Source: a virus. Taken from it: a stretch of DNA of 20,977 nt. The stretch lies in the IMG/VR virus record IMGVR_UViG_3300026932_000002, positions 1 to 20,977 of that record. One strand, written 5' to 3'. The translations under genes were made by a program, and so were the position numbers. A model generated the notes under the pieces. It was not told the origin of the DNA. It searched no databases and worked only from the letters and a program-made list of their open reading frames with translations. Positions 1-6,412 of this stretch are shown piece after piece (positions within the stretch are counted from its first letter, which is position 1; each line of letters starts with the position of its first letter).

Positions 1-186
1 TTCACGGCAGCGCTGCGCAAGGAAAAGGTCGTGCCAGGCATCGGCGGCGGATTCGTGGTGTTGGGCCGCTCGACTTCGCAGATGAGCATCAAAGAGATGG
101 CCGAGCTGATCGAGCTGATGGAGGCGTTCGGGGCTGAACGCCAAGTGCGCTTCACGGCTCCGAAGTGGATGCGGGAGGGATCATGA
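1..186 (+). CDS. ninB: NinB-like recombination protein (C-terminal part, 5' end outside window)
   Basis: The reading frame is open from base 1 and ends at TGA 184-186, giving the last 61 residues. The segment FTAALRKEKVVPG, then GFVVLGRSTSQMS, then ELIELMEAFGAERQV, follows the C-terminal part of lambda NinB closely as I remember it (FTAALKQQDVVPN, GFVVIGQSTSRM, ELLELIQAFGTERGV). NinB is a phage DNA-binding recombination mediator (Orf family) that assists Red-type recombination in the cytoplasm. Lambda NinB is about 146 residues, so roughly 80-90 residues lie upstream of the window. The gene overlaps the next one by ATGA, so it heads a translationally coupled chain. Assignment to NinB is strong. 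The exact recombination partner system cannot be seen. Confidence 0.88.
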   Translation, partial: FTAALRKEKVVPGIGGGFVVLGRSTSQMSIKEMAELIELMEAFGAERQVRFTAPKWMREGS

Positions 187-359
187 CCTTTGTCATCCGA
201 TACGCCTACGCCGGAGTCAAGGGCACAGAGCGCGTGCATGCAGCGGTCCCGCCGCTGACGATCTGCGAAGCGCTGCAGATTCTGGCTGAGCCGGTCGTTA
301 AGCGCCTGCCGCGCGGCGCATACGTTTGCGTGCTGGCGATTGTGGAGGGCGGGTTATGA
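183..359 (+). CDS. small hypothetical phage protein, 58 aa
   Basis: I do not recognise this protein. ATG 183 overlaps the NinB stop (ATGA 183-186) and is preceded by a strong GGGAGGG ribosome site. I prefer it to the in-frame ATG at 165, which has no such site and overlaps more of ninB. The product begins MTFVIRYAYAGVKGTERVHA and reads as a short alpha/beta protein without membrane segment or cysteine cluster apart from single cysteines. The stop overlaps the start of the next gene (ATGA 356-359). Its place in a lambdoid nin-like region suggests an accessory role in recombination or gene control, but that is only position. The coupling on both sides argues that it is a real gene. Confidence 0.62.
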   Translation: MTFVIRYAYAGVKGTERVHAAVPPLTICEALQILAEPVVKRLPRGAYVCVLAIVEGGL

Positions 360-1126
360 GCAGAATCGTATGTCAGTTTTCGTGCGGCGCAGCGTCTGCA
401 GTGGCTACCAAACTTTCAATTGCCCAGTACGGTAATCGCTGTGTAATTCTTAATGCTTTCATCAAAGAAGAACATCCAGACAATCGCCGTTTTCTAGCTG
501 AATGTGAAGCATGGTTTGGAATGCAAATTAACGTTTTGCGCGATAACAAATTTGACGCAAGCGCAATCGAAGTGTTTGAGCGAGTGGGATATATCAAAGG
601 CCCTCTGGGCGCTGCTTGCACGAAGAGAATAAAAAGAGGATTGCTTAAAACCTTCGAGAAGCCGGGAGATGTCTTGGTTTTGGGGTTTACGGCTGAAGAG
701 CAAGATCGACTTGACGATTGGAGGCAACACTGGCCTGACCGTCCAATTATTACGCCTTTGATAGAGAAGGGACTTACTAAAGACGACTGCAAGATAATGG
801 TCCAGCGCGCAGGAATAGAACTCCCGTTGATGTATAGACTAGGTTATGCGAATGCAAATTGCATTGGCTGTGTAAAAGGTGGCCTCGGGTACTTCCGCGC
901 GATTCGTGAAGACTTTCCGGAACAATTCGAAAGACTAGCGAACGCAGAAGCAAAAGTGGCGGATCTGCATGGGGAGAGTGCTTACATCCTGCGGCATCGG
1001 TCTGGCCCGCTGAAAGGAAAGAGATTTCCCCTAAGGGAATTATCTGCAGGGAAAGCCGAACGGAATGAGTCATTGCCAGAGTGTGGGGTATTTTGCGAGC
1101 TCGCCGAACAGGAGTACGCAGCATGA
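356..1126 (+). CDS. PAPS reductase / PP-loop family protein (phage-type)
   Basis: A 256-residue protein of the phosphoadenosine phosphosulfate reductase / adenine nucleotide alpha-hydrolase fold. The nucleotide loop is FSCGAASAVA at residues 8-17. A GFTAEEQDR motif follows at 110-118, and the family signature GYANANCIGCVKGG lies at 163-176. Cysteines 169/172 (CxxC) and 243/247 (CxxxC), plus C88, could bind a metal or Fe-S cluster. The start at ATG 356 overlaps the preceding stop and has the purine-rich site GGAGGGCGGG upstream. Relatives occur in many proteobacterial phages and are usually annotated as PAPS reductase, though their real substrate is unknown. DndC-type proteins of phosphorothioate DNA modification share the fold. 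The gene is AT-rich (24 G/C of 60 in 421-480) compared with its flanks, which suggests recent acquisition. The fold is well supported; the reaction is not known. Confidence 0.82.
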   Translation: MSRIVCQFSCGAASAVATKLSIAQYGNRCVILNAFIKEEHPDNRRFLAECEAWFGMQINVLRDNKFDASAIEVFERVGYIKGPLGAACTKRIKRGLLKTFEKPGDVLVLGFTAEEQDRLDDWRQHWPDRPIITPLIEKGLTKDDCKIMVQRAGIELPLMYRLGYANANCIGCVKGGLGYFRAIREDFPEQFERLANAEAKVADLHGESAYILRHRSGPLKGKRFPLRELSAGKAERNESLPECGVFCELAEQEYAA

Positions 1127-1479
1127 GCACCGCACGCCCCTCCAAGATTGTCGCCCGTACCGGCGATATGCCGCCCACCGGCAAGCGTGAGCCCACTGCA
1201 TACCGTTCGCGGGACTGGATGGCGGCAGTGGCCAGCATCGGCACATGCGTGCTGTGCGGGCAGTACGGCGTCCAGGTAGCTCACCGGAACGAAGGCAAGG
1301 CCAAGAGCCGCAAGAACGACGATTGCCTCACTGCCGCCCTGTGCCCAGCGTGCCACACGGAAATTGACCAGGGCAAAGACCTGACGCGTGAAGAACGCCG
1401 CGCACGGATGGACAAAGCCATCGTTTTAACGCTGCAGGCGCTGGTTCGCGCCGGAAGGGTGAAGGTGTCCAATGAATGA
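1123..1479 (+). CDS. YbcO/DUF1364-like HNH-type zinc protein, putative nuclease
   Basis: A 118-residue protein with two zinc knuckles, CVLC at residues 42-45 and CPACH at 74-78, an AH pair at 53-54 and the run ACHTEID at 76-82. This layout (C-x2-C, then VAH, then CxACHxEID near the C-terminus) matches the E. coli YbcO/DUF1364 family of prophage proteins, which are predicted HNH-like DNA nucleases acting with phage recombination. The first 35 residues are basic and Pro-rich. ATG 1123 overlaps the previous stop (ATGA 1123-1126) with GGAG upstream at 1111-1114; an upstream in-frame GTG/ATG at 1081 would overlap the PAPS-type gene heavily and is less likely. Next to NinB, the position fits a Holliday-junction or ssDNA processing role. 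Nuclease activity is inferred from the family. Confidence 0.72.
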   Translation: MSTARPSKIVARTGDMPPTGKREPTAYRSRDWMAAVASIGTCVLCGQYGVQVAHRNEGKAKSRKNDDCLTAALCPACHTEIDQGKDLTREERRARMDKAIVLTLQALVRAGRVKVSNE

Positions 1480-1744
1480 TCTGTCTCTGGCCGGCATGCT
1501 GCTGGCACCGCACAAACCTGCCCCGCGCATTACCCCGCAGCGGTTGAGCATTCGCGGATATGTCCGGCAGTCACGGGCGCCATTTTTGGCCGCGCAGATG
1601 GCCCTGGCCACCGGCACTTGCTACGACACTGCGCGGCGTCTGCTGCACGAATATGAGAAGCGCGGGCTGGTGCGCCGTTGCCGCAGGCTCAGCCCGGTCT
1701 ATTTTGAGGCCACATGGCTGGGCCGGCAGAGGGGGAACGTATGA
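1472..1744 (+). CDS. small protein with winged-helix-like segment, 90 aa
   Basis: I do not recognise a named family. Residues about 37-70 (PFLAAQMALATGTCYDTARR, then LLHEYEKRGLVRR) have the spacing of a helix-turn-helix followed by a wing, as in MarR/GntR-type or replication-initiator winged helices: a short helix, TGTCYDTARRLL as recognition helix, and the EKRGLVRR strand turn. The protein is basic and has no membrane segment. It starts 8 bases inside the previous gene and its stop overlaps the next start (ATGA 1741-1744), so it belongs to the coupled chain. A small phage DNA-binding regulator is plausible. No operator can be tied to it here. Confidence 0.6.
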   Translation: MNDLSLAGMLLAPHKPAPRITPQRLSIRGYVRQSRAPFLAAQMALATGTCYDTARRLLHEYEKRGLVRRCRRLSPVYFEATWLGRQRGNV

Positions 1745-1926
1745 CGCTGCCCGCCCGGATGTTTCGCGACCCCGCAATCGTTTATGAAGACAAGGAGGCC
1801 CACTCATGCAAGGGATGTGCTCACGAAGAGACGGTGCAGATGTTCGGCAAGCGGCACGACTACTGCAAGAAGGGCCAGCGGCACGGCTGGCGCTGCAAGA
1901 AATATCAGGAAAGGGCCAGCAAATGA
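1741..1926 (+). CDS. Cys-rich mini-protein, 61 aa, possible zinc binder
   Basis: ATG 1741 overlaps the previous stop and is preceded by GAGGGGGA. An earlier in-frame ATG at 1714 lies inside the previous gene and lacks this site. The product has four cysteines at residues 23, 26, 42 and 52 (SCKGC, then YCKKGQRHGWRCKKY), interleaved with histidines 21, 28, 39 and 48. This spacing is suitable for one zinc site. It is strongly basic at the C-terminus. Similar short proteins occur upstream of late-control genes in betaproteobacterial phages, but no function is established that I know of. The stop overlaps the next start (ATGA 1923-1926). Confidence 0.62.
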   Translation: MTLPARMFRDPAIVYEDKEAHSCKGCAHEETVQMFGKRHDYCKKGQRHGWRCKKYQERASK

Positions 1927-2267
1927 ATGAACTGACTGATTACCAGCGCATGCACGTACTTCTTGAAGATTGGGCGCGGTGGTCGGAGCGGTACCACATC
2001 AATCTCGGGGCGCAGACGCACTCGGTGGGGTTTGCCTCGGGCGGGTCAAGCCGGACTTTCGATGACCTCTGTGATGCCGCCGACGATCAGCAAATGGAGG
2101 TTATTGATGCGTCCGTCTATTCGCTTATCCCGATCCATCAAGCGGCGATCTGCAAAGCTTTTGGCTTGTGTGCGGTCTGGCGTTTCCCTCGCCAGAACTA
2201 CGAGCAGGTGCTGGAAACAGGGCTGGCCCAGTTGCTCACACTGTTTCGGAAGAAGGGTGTGCTGTGA
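1923..2267 (+). CDS. candidate Q-type late antiterminator (RinA/ArpU/Q-like), 114 aa
   Basis: The protein starts with ATG 1923 in an ATGA overlap. Its C-terminal half, residues 58-114 (MEVIDASVYSLIPIHQAAIC, then KAFGLCAVWRFPRQ, then LLTLFRKKGVL), resembles the sigma-region-4-like end of small phage late regulators: an Asp-containing helix, a short 'SLIP' turn, an Ala-rich helix with a Gly-Leu step, a Trp, and a final helix. Cysteines at 50, 77 and 83 do not form a clear zinc motif. The best support is context. It is the last gene of a nin-like chain, and it is followed within 20 bases by a promoter and then a strong terminator, the arrangement of Q, pR' and tR' in lambda-like phages. If so, it would load on polymerase at the late promoter and allow read-through into the head and tail operon. 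It could also be an unrelated small protein of the region. Confidence 0.5.
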   Translation: MNELTDYQRMHVLLEDWARWSERYHINLGAQTHSVGFASGGSSRTFDDLCDAADDQQMEVIDASVYSLIPIHQAAICKAFGLCAVWRFPRQNYEQVLETGLAQLLTLFRKKGVL

Positions 2268-2285
2268 TGGATTGCAAAATAGGCC

Positions 2286-2314
2286 TTGACGTTTTTATGA
2301 TCATGGTCTACATT
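2286..2314 (+). promoter_or_regulatory. predicted sigma70-like late promoter (pR'-like)
   Basis: TTGACG at 2286-2291 and TACATT at 2309-2314 are separated by exactly 17 bases. The spacer contains the 8-base palindrome ATGATCAT (2297-2304). In lambda-type phages the Q binding site lies between the -35 and -10 elements, so this palindrome is a candidate contact site. Transcription would start near 2320-2322, in a G-rich stretch. The promoter lies 18 bases after the Q-like gene. The -35 is near consensus; the -10 matches at 4 of 6 positions. Confidence 0.55.
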
Positions 2315-2344
2315 CAGGGGGTTGGGGCAAGTCGCGCCCAAAAG

Positions 2345-2376
2345 AAACCCGCCAGGAGCAATCCTCGCGGGTTTTT
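2345..2376 (+). terminator. strong intrinsic terminator (tR'-like)
   Basis: AAACCCGC (2345-2352) pairs with GCGGGTTT (2367-2374). Inside it, after one C-C mismatch, AGGA pairs with TCCT around the loop GCAA, and a T run follows to 2376. It ends only about 55 bases past the predicted late start, as expected for a terminator that late transcription must read through. The A-rich left side could also let it act for the opposite strand. Confidence 0.82.
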
Positions 2377-2612
2377 GCGTTTACCCCTTGCCGAAAGGGG
2401 GTGATCCTCGTCTCCCCGCGCTGTGAAGCGCCACCGTCCCGTAGATGGACACAATCAGCCAAACAGCCGTGAGGTATAGCCCACAACGGCGCCGGACGCT
2501 GTAACCGGCACCCACACGCCAGCCGCCGTCATCCCGCTGCAGCCCACACAGCGCGAACGCAGAGCCGAGGATCGTTCGGCGGCTGACTTGTGAGTAATCG
2601 CCGGAGGCCCGT
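2377..2612. other. gene-poor control region between the late promoter and the next small gene
   Basis: I see no convincing gene here. A hairpin CCCCTT (2384-2389) / AAGGGG (2395-2400) with loop GCCGA follows the terminator but has no T run. On the minus strand, roughly 2440-2510 encodes a hydrophobic run (LYLTAVWLIVSIYGTVAL) without a good start or ribosome site, possibly a decayed membrane-protein gene. Packaging sites (cos or pac) often lie close to the terminase genes, but no site can be recognised by eye. Confidence 0.4.
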
Positions 2613-2813
2613 ATGGACGAAGACCTGGAAGACGCCGTATGCGACCTCAAGGCTGCGCTGTACGGGGCGCTGGACGCCACCCCGAATTGCCGGGCGGTGC
2701 TGCGCGCCCTGGCTGAGCTGTTGATCGAATATTCCCCCGACGACATCTTCGCCGAGGCCATTTTTACGGAGACGCTGAGCGATGCTGATGCTGGCTGTCT
2801 CACGGTTCACTGA
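2613..2813 (+). CDS. small acidic hypothetical protein, 66 aa
   Basis: I do not recognise this protein. ATG 2613 is preceded by the ribosome site GGAGG (2603-2607) at good spacing. The product is acidic and largely helical (MDEDLEDAVCDLKAALYGAL, later ALAELLIEYSPDDIFAEAIF), with no transmembrane segment and three isolated cysteines. It is isolated between two terminators (2345-2376 and 2852-2877), so it is the only gene of its short transcription unit upstream of terminase. Lysis genes sit in this place in lambda, but this protein is neither holin-like nor endolysin-like. Confidence 0.55.
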   Translation: MDEDLEDAVCDLKAALYGALDATPNCRAVLRALAELLIEYSPDDIFAEAIFTETLSDADAGCLTVH

Positions 2814-2851
2814 GTTTTTTGTTGTCTCCTCCTCCTCCCATAGGGAATTGA

Positions 2852-2877
2852 CCCCGGCCACGTGCCGGGGATTTTTT
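2852..2877 (+). terminator. intrinsic terminator before terminase genes
   Basis: A perfect 7-base-pair GC stem, CCCCGGC (2852-2858) with GCCGGGG (2864-2870), loop CACGT, is followed by ATTTTTT (2871-2877). It closes the small gene at 2613. Late transcripts must pass it to reach the terminase genes, unless a promoter I cannot see lies in 2878-2960. Confidence 0.85.
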
Positions 2878-2934
2878 CTGAGCTACTAAATAGCGGGGCG
2901 GGAGTCAAAAAACACGGGTTTTTATCTGGCCAAC

Positions 2935-2950
2935 CTACTATATGTAGTAG
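2935..2950. repeat. short inverted repeat next to the terS ribosome site
   Basis: CTACTA (2935-2940) and TAGTAG (2945-2950) are separated by TATG. A further CTACTA copy lies at 2883-2888. The repeat ends one base before the GGAG ribosome site (2952-2955) of the small terminase gene, so a hairpin or bound protein here could affect terS translation. It may also be chance in an AT-rich patch. Confidence 0.35.
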
Positions 2951-2963
2951 TGGAGAAAAAATA

Positions 2964-3485
2964 ATGGCGCTAAACGACAAGCAGCGCCGCTTCGCGGATG
3001 AGTACCTGATCGACCTCAACGCCACGAAAGCGGCAGAGCGAGCAGGGTACAGCCCGAAAACAGCAAACGAGCAGGGCGCTCGGTTGTTAGCAAATGTTAG
3101 TGTCCAGGCATTGCTCACCGAGTGCATGCAGGCCCGCGCCAAGCGCACTGAAATCACGCAAGACAGGGTGCTGCAGGAGATTGCCCGGATCGCGTTTTTC
3201 GACCCGCGCACCCTGGTTGATGAAGAGGGTAAGCCGATCCCCCTGAAGCAGCTTGATGCTGACTCGGCGGCGGTCGTCGCCGGGCTCAAGCTTGAAATGC
3301 TCGGGGCTGTGCGCGAGTACAAGATCGCTGATAAGCTCAAAGCGCTTGACCAGTGCATGTCACATCTCGGCATGGGGAAGACAAAGGTTGAGCTGACGGG
3401 GTCGGGCGGTGGCCCGGTGCTTACTGGACAGGTCACACCCGAGCAGCTCGCCGAGGCCGTCCGTAATGTCCGAGACAAGTTTTAG
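2964..3485 (+). CDS. terS: terminase small subunit (Terminase_2 / XtmA family)
   Basis: A 173-residue protein. Residues 4-45 (NDKQRRFADEYLIDLNATKA, then AERAGYSPKTANEQGARLLA) form the typical Terminase_2 N-terminal helix-turn-helix, with the 'LNATKAAERAGYS' recognition segment that binds the packaging start site. A central helical oligomerisation region follows at about 55-135 (RTEITQDRVLQEIARIAFFD). The flexible Gly-rich C-terminus (TGSGGGPVLTG) precedes the helix that usually contacts the large subunit. ATG 2964 has GGAG eight bases upstream; an earlier ATG at 2862 lies in the preceding terminator and is rejected. The gene overlaps the large subunit by 20 bases. Length and motif are normal for the family. 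Confidence 0.9.
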   Translation: MALNDKQRRFADEYLIDLNATKAAERAGYSPKTANEQGARLLANVSVQALLTECMQARAKRTEITQDRVLQEIARIAFFDPRTLVDEEGKPIPLKQLDADSAAVVAGLKLEMLGAVREYKIADKLKALDQCMSHLGMGKTKVELTGSGGGPVLTGQVTPEQLAEAVRNVRDKF

Positions 3486-4923
3486 CGACGCCGAGCGCCT
3501 GGCGGCAATTGGGTGGGCACGCGAGGACCTCTACGAATTTACGCGCTGGATGTTTTTGCATCGGCGCGGGTACCGCTGGCAGGCAGCCAAGCACCACAAG
3601 TTGATTTGCGACGCGCTCATGCGGGTGCATCGGGGTGAGTGCAAACGGCTGATCATCAACATTCCGCCGCGCTACAGCAAAACGGAGCTGATCAAGAATT
3701 TTGTGGCCTGGTCGTTTGGTCGCAACCCAGACTGCGAGTGGATCTACACCAGTTACTCAACTCGCCTGGCGGCGGCAAGCTCTTGGGATGTTCGCGGGCT
3801 GATCCAGGACCCCGAGTACCAGTCGATTTTCCCTGACGTCGTTTTGCGCGACGACAGTCAAGCTAAGGACGAGTGGCGGACGGCTGCGGGCGGCATCATG
3901 TATGCCACTGGCTCGGGGGGGACGATTACCGGCTACGGAGCAGGCAAGCATCGAGATGGATTCTCGGGCGCGATCATCATAGACGACCCCCATAAAGCCG
4001 ACGAGGCGCGGTCTGATGTGATCCGGCAAGGTGTTATCGACTGGTTCCAGAACACACTGGAAAGCCGCAAAAACAGCCCGGACACGCCCGTCATTGTCAT
4101 CATGCAGAGGCTGCACGAAAGCGATTTGGCTGGATGGCTGCTCAATGGCGGGAATGGCGAAGAGTGGGAACACCTTTGCCTGTCGGTCTGGAATGACGAC
4201 GGCACGCCCTTGTGGCCGGAAAAGCACGACGCCGAAGCTCTGCGCAGGATGGAGACGGCGGCGCCGTATGTTTTTTCTGGACAGTATCGACAGCGACCAG
4301 CGCCGCCGAACGGGGGCATATTTAAACCGGACCAGATGCGTATCATTGATGCAATCCCGGCTGAGCGCATCGAATGGGTGAGAGGATGGGATTTCGCGGC
4401 GACGGAAGAGTCGGCATCTTCGAAAGATCCTGACTGGACTGTCGGTGGCAAGCTGGGCAAGCTGGCGGATGGCCGGCTGGTCATTGCTGACATTGCCAGG
4501 TTGCGAGCAGGCCCTGATGAGCGAGACGCTGCACTGACAAACACTGCGGGGCGTGATGGGGCTCTAGTAAAAATTAGCATCCCGCAAGATCCCGGACAAG
4601 CAGGCAAGACGCAGGCGCTGTACCTGACCCGCAAGCTGGCCGGATATCCAGTGCATACCTCCCCGGAGTCTGGCGACAAAGTGACGCGGGCTGAGCCGCT
4701 GGCTGCGCAGATCAACGTCGGCAACGTACTGATGCTGAAAGCCCCCTGGAATGACGCGCTAATCAGCGAAATGCGACTGTTCCCAAACGGCGCACATGAC
4801 GACCAAATTGACGCGCTGTCGCGGGCCTTTGAACGGCTGATCGGCAGCAACACCGGCATGCTCGACTACCTGCAATCGCAGGCTGAGCAGGCCCGACAAC
4901 GCAAAGAAGGAATGCTGAAATGA
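3466..4923 (+). CDS. terL: terminase large subunit (packaging ATPase-nuclease)
   Basis: A 485-residue motor protein that pumps DNA into the prohead and cuts it. Residues 67-74 (PPRYSKTE) are the deviant Walker A loop usual in this group. AIIIDDP at 169-175 is Walker B, followed by the QRLHESDLAGW segment (214-224) typical of the family. The C-terminal RNase-H-like nuclease carries its acids at GWDF (D309), QDPGQAG (D375) and HDDQIDA (444-450). Overall it fits the TIGR01630-type TerL with the 'phage uncharacterised' C-terminal domain. ATG 3466 lies inside terS and is preferred over an in-frame ATG at 3409 because it gives the usual N-terminus. Its stop overlaps the next start (ATGA 4920-4923). 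All catalytic residues are present, so the gene looks intact. Confidence 0.95.
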   Translation: MSETSFSDAERLAAIGWAREDLYEFTRWMFLHRRGYRWQAAKHHKLICDALMRVHRGECKRLIINIPPRYSKTELIKNFVAWSFGRNPDCEWIYTSYSTRLAAASSWDVRGLIQDPEYQSIFPDVVLRDDSQAKDEWRTAAGGIMYATGSGGTITGYGAGKHRDGFSGAIIIDDPHKADEARSDVIRQGVIDWFQNTLESRKNSPDTPVIVIMQRLHESDLAGWLLNGGNGEEWEHLCLSVWNDDGTPLWPEKHDAEALRRMETAAPYVFSGQYRQRPAPPNGGIFKPDQMRIIDAIPAERIEWVRGWDFAATEESASSKDPDWTVGGKLGKLADGRLVIADIARLRAGPDERDAALTNTAGRDGALVKISIPQDPGQAGKTQALYLTRKLAGYPVHTSPESGDKVTRAEPLAAQINVGNVLMLKAPWNDALISEMRLFPNGAHDDQIDALSRAFERLIGSNTGMLDYLQSQAEQARQRKEGMLK

Positions 4924-6338
4924 CCATTGCTTACCGCCTGCCGGGCAATCAGATGACCATCAACATCGACGGCGCCATGCTGCGCGCTGCTGATGACGGA
5001 TTTTTCCGCGTCGATTCCGGGTCACGTGCAGAGGCCGTGCTGCTCGCTGGCGGCGCTCAATTGGCCCCGGCTGGCGCAATCCCCGGGGATTCGTCGGATG
5101 TCGGCCTCACCCTCCCGGAGGTGTTGGCAGCCAGATCAGTAGTAGCTGGATACTCTTCGGATATTTATATTGGATCAAGAACAGGAAGAAAACTTGTAAT
5201 TTGGGGAGACAGCACCGCCGCGCAAAATGATGCTAGTAATTCTGGCTATCGGTATCTCGGTAATGCGTGGGTACAGAAAGGGCTGTACTGCGCAGGGAAT
5301 CCTCTTGACGTTGTCAACGTGGGTGGAAATAGCGGGCTGCGAACCGACCAAATTATTCCAAACTTTGCCGCCCAGGTTTCTGCATATTCGCCCGATTATG
5401 TGCTGTTGCCTGTGTGCACAAATGACCTTATCCAAGGGTATGGGAATTCAGCCGCTATCAATGGCTTGATGACAATGGTCGGCCTTGTCGAGAGTATCGG
5501 TGCAGTTCCCATTTTAAGCTGCCTCACCCCTGGCGATACTTGGGCCTCAAGTAGTGCAAATAGGGCTCTCTGGAAAACGCATAACACACTCGTCCGATCC
5601 ATTGGCGCTGCGATGGGATATCCAGTATGGGACGGGTCTTCCGCATTCGCAATCACGGCAGGCGAACCGGATGCAATAGTCGGCACAAATGACGGCATCC
5701 ATATGAACAACACCGGAACAGAGTATCTCGCTCCCGTACTCGGTGCGTTTTTCAAACAGCATTTCCCCCGTCGAAAGCTTGGGTCGCAGTTGGCAACCGG
5801 CAATCTCTGCACAAACCCGCTATTGACCGGGACGGGTGGGGCAAAACAATCTGGTGTTACGGGCGTGGTACCAGATGGTTGCACGGCAGCACAGGTTGCT
5901 GCATCTGTATCTAGCGTAGCGCTTAGAACTGATGGGGGACCGGGCAATTGGTGGCAGCAGTCGTTGACTCTTGCTGCGGGCACAGGATCAGTTTGGTATT
6001 TCGGAACCGCAACTCTTGCTGCTGCAGGTTTGGCCGTTGGTGATATCGTAAGGGCATCGGTTGATGTCGAGCTTGATAACGGAAGCTCTGGTTTGCATAG
6101 TATTGCCTTGAATATGTCATACACAGGGGGCTCTCAGACTTTGGCAATGTCCAATAATGACGCCACCAACAATGGTGTCGCAATCATAGGGGCTATCAAA
6201 AGACAGTTAGCTACTCCAAAAATTGCAATACCTTCTGGCACTACTGCAATCGGCATGTATCTGACAGTACAGACGAATACTTCAGCCGGTTCGGCTGTTG
6301 TTAGAGTCGGCGCCCCCAGCATCGTTAAGGTCTCCTGA
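4920..6338 (+). CDS. SGNH/GDSL-family hydrolase with N-terminal leader and C-terminal beta-domain
   Basis: A 472-residue protein. Residues 1-70 form a leader unlike hydrolases (MTIAYRLPGNQMTINIDGAM). The SGNH blocks then follow in order: IWGDST with nucleophile S98, VNVGGNSG (132-139) for the Gly block, CTND with N168, and DGIH with D258 and H261. So the four oxyanion/catalytic positions are all present, and an esterase or polysaccharide deacetylase is predicted. Residues about 290-472 are Gly/Ser/Thr-rich and beta-predicted, like a jelly-roll carbohydrate-binding domain (WWQQSLTLAAGTGSVWYFGT). No signal peptide is visible. It is coupled to terL by ATGA and followed by a terminator. Phage SGNH domains usually sit on tail spikes or adsorption proteins that deacetylate host surface glycans; a place between terminase and portal is unusual. 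From about 5137 the DNA is markedly AT-richer than its neighbours (24 G/C of 60 at 5161-5220), suggesting an acquired cassette. The substrate is unknown. Confidence 0.83.
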   Translation: MTIAYRLPGNQMTINIDGAMLRAADDGFFRVDSGSRAEAVLLAGGAQLAPAGAIPGDSSDVGLTLPEVLAARSVVAGYSSDIYIGSRTGRKLVIWGDSTAAQNDASNSGYRYLGNAWVQKGLYCAGNPLDVVNVGGNSGLRTDQIIPNFAAQVSAYSPDYVLLPVCTNDLIQGYGNSAAINGLMTMVGLVESIGAVPILSCLTPGDTWASSSANRALWKTHNTLVRSIGAAMGYPVWDGSSAFAITAGEPDAIVGTNDGIHMNNTGTEYLAPVLGAFFKQHFPRRKLGSQLATGNLCTNPLLTGTGGAKQSGVTGVVPDGCTAAQVAASVSSVALRTDGGPGNWWQQSLTLAAGTGSVWYFGTATLAAAGLAVGDIVRASVDVELDNGSSGLHSIALNMSYTGGSQTLAMSNNDATNNGVAIIGAIKRQLATPKIAIPSGTTAIGMYLTVQTNTSAGSAVVRVGAPSIVKVS

Positions 6339-6364
6339 TTAGGCGCGTTTTAGAACTACTCCCC

Positions 6365-6387
6365 AGCCCGCCCTGCGCGGGCTTTTT
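6365..6387 (+). terminator. intrinsic terminator after the SGNH gene
   Basis: AGCCCGC (6365-6371) pairs with GCGGGCT (6377-6383) around the loop CCTGC, with a T run at 6383-6387. It closes the packaging-SGNH unit, so portal and head genes need read-through or a hidden promoter. Confidence 0.82.
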
Positions 6388-6412
6388 CGTGCCCGTTCTT
6401 TCTGGATCCGCT

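Noticed and set aside
2267-2404. 45-codon plus-strand frame overlapping the Q-like stop (TGATG)
   Set aside because: Although it has an AAGAAGGG sequence upstream, it runs through the predicted promoter and terminator, and its translation is basic without any pattern. More likely chance, though a leader peptide cannot be excluded.
2378-2404. Hairpin CCCCTT/AAGGGG as a second terminator
   Set aside because: No T tract on either strand; it may only be a local repeat following the real terminator.
2878-2960. A promoter for the terminase genes (TACTAT near 2936)
   Set aside because: A -10-like hexamer is present but no -35-like hexamer at 16-18 bases upstream; the AT-rich patch is short.
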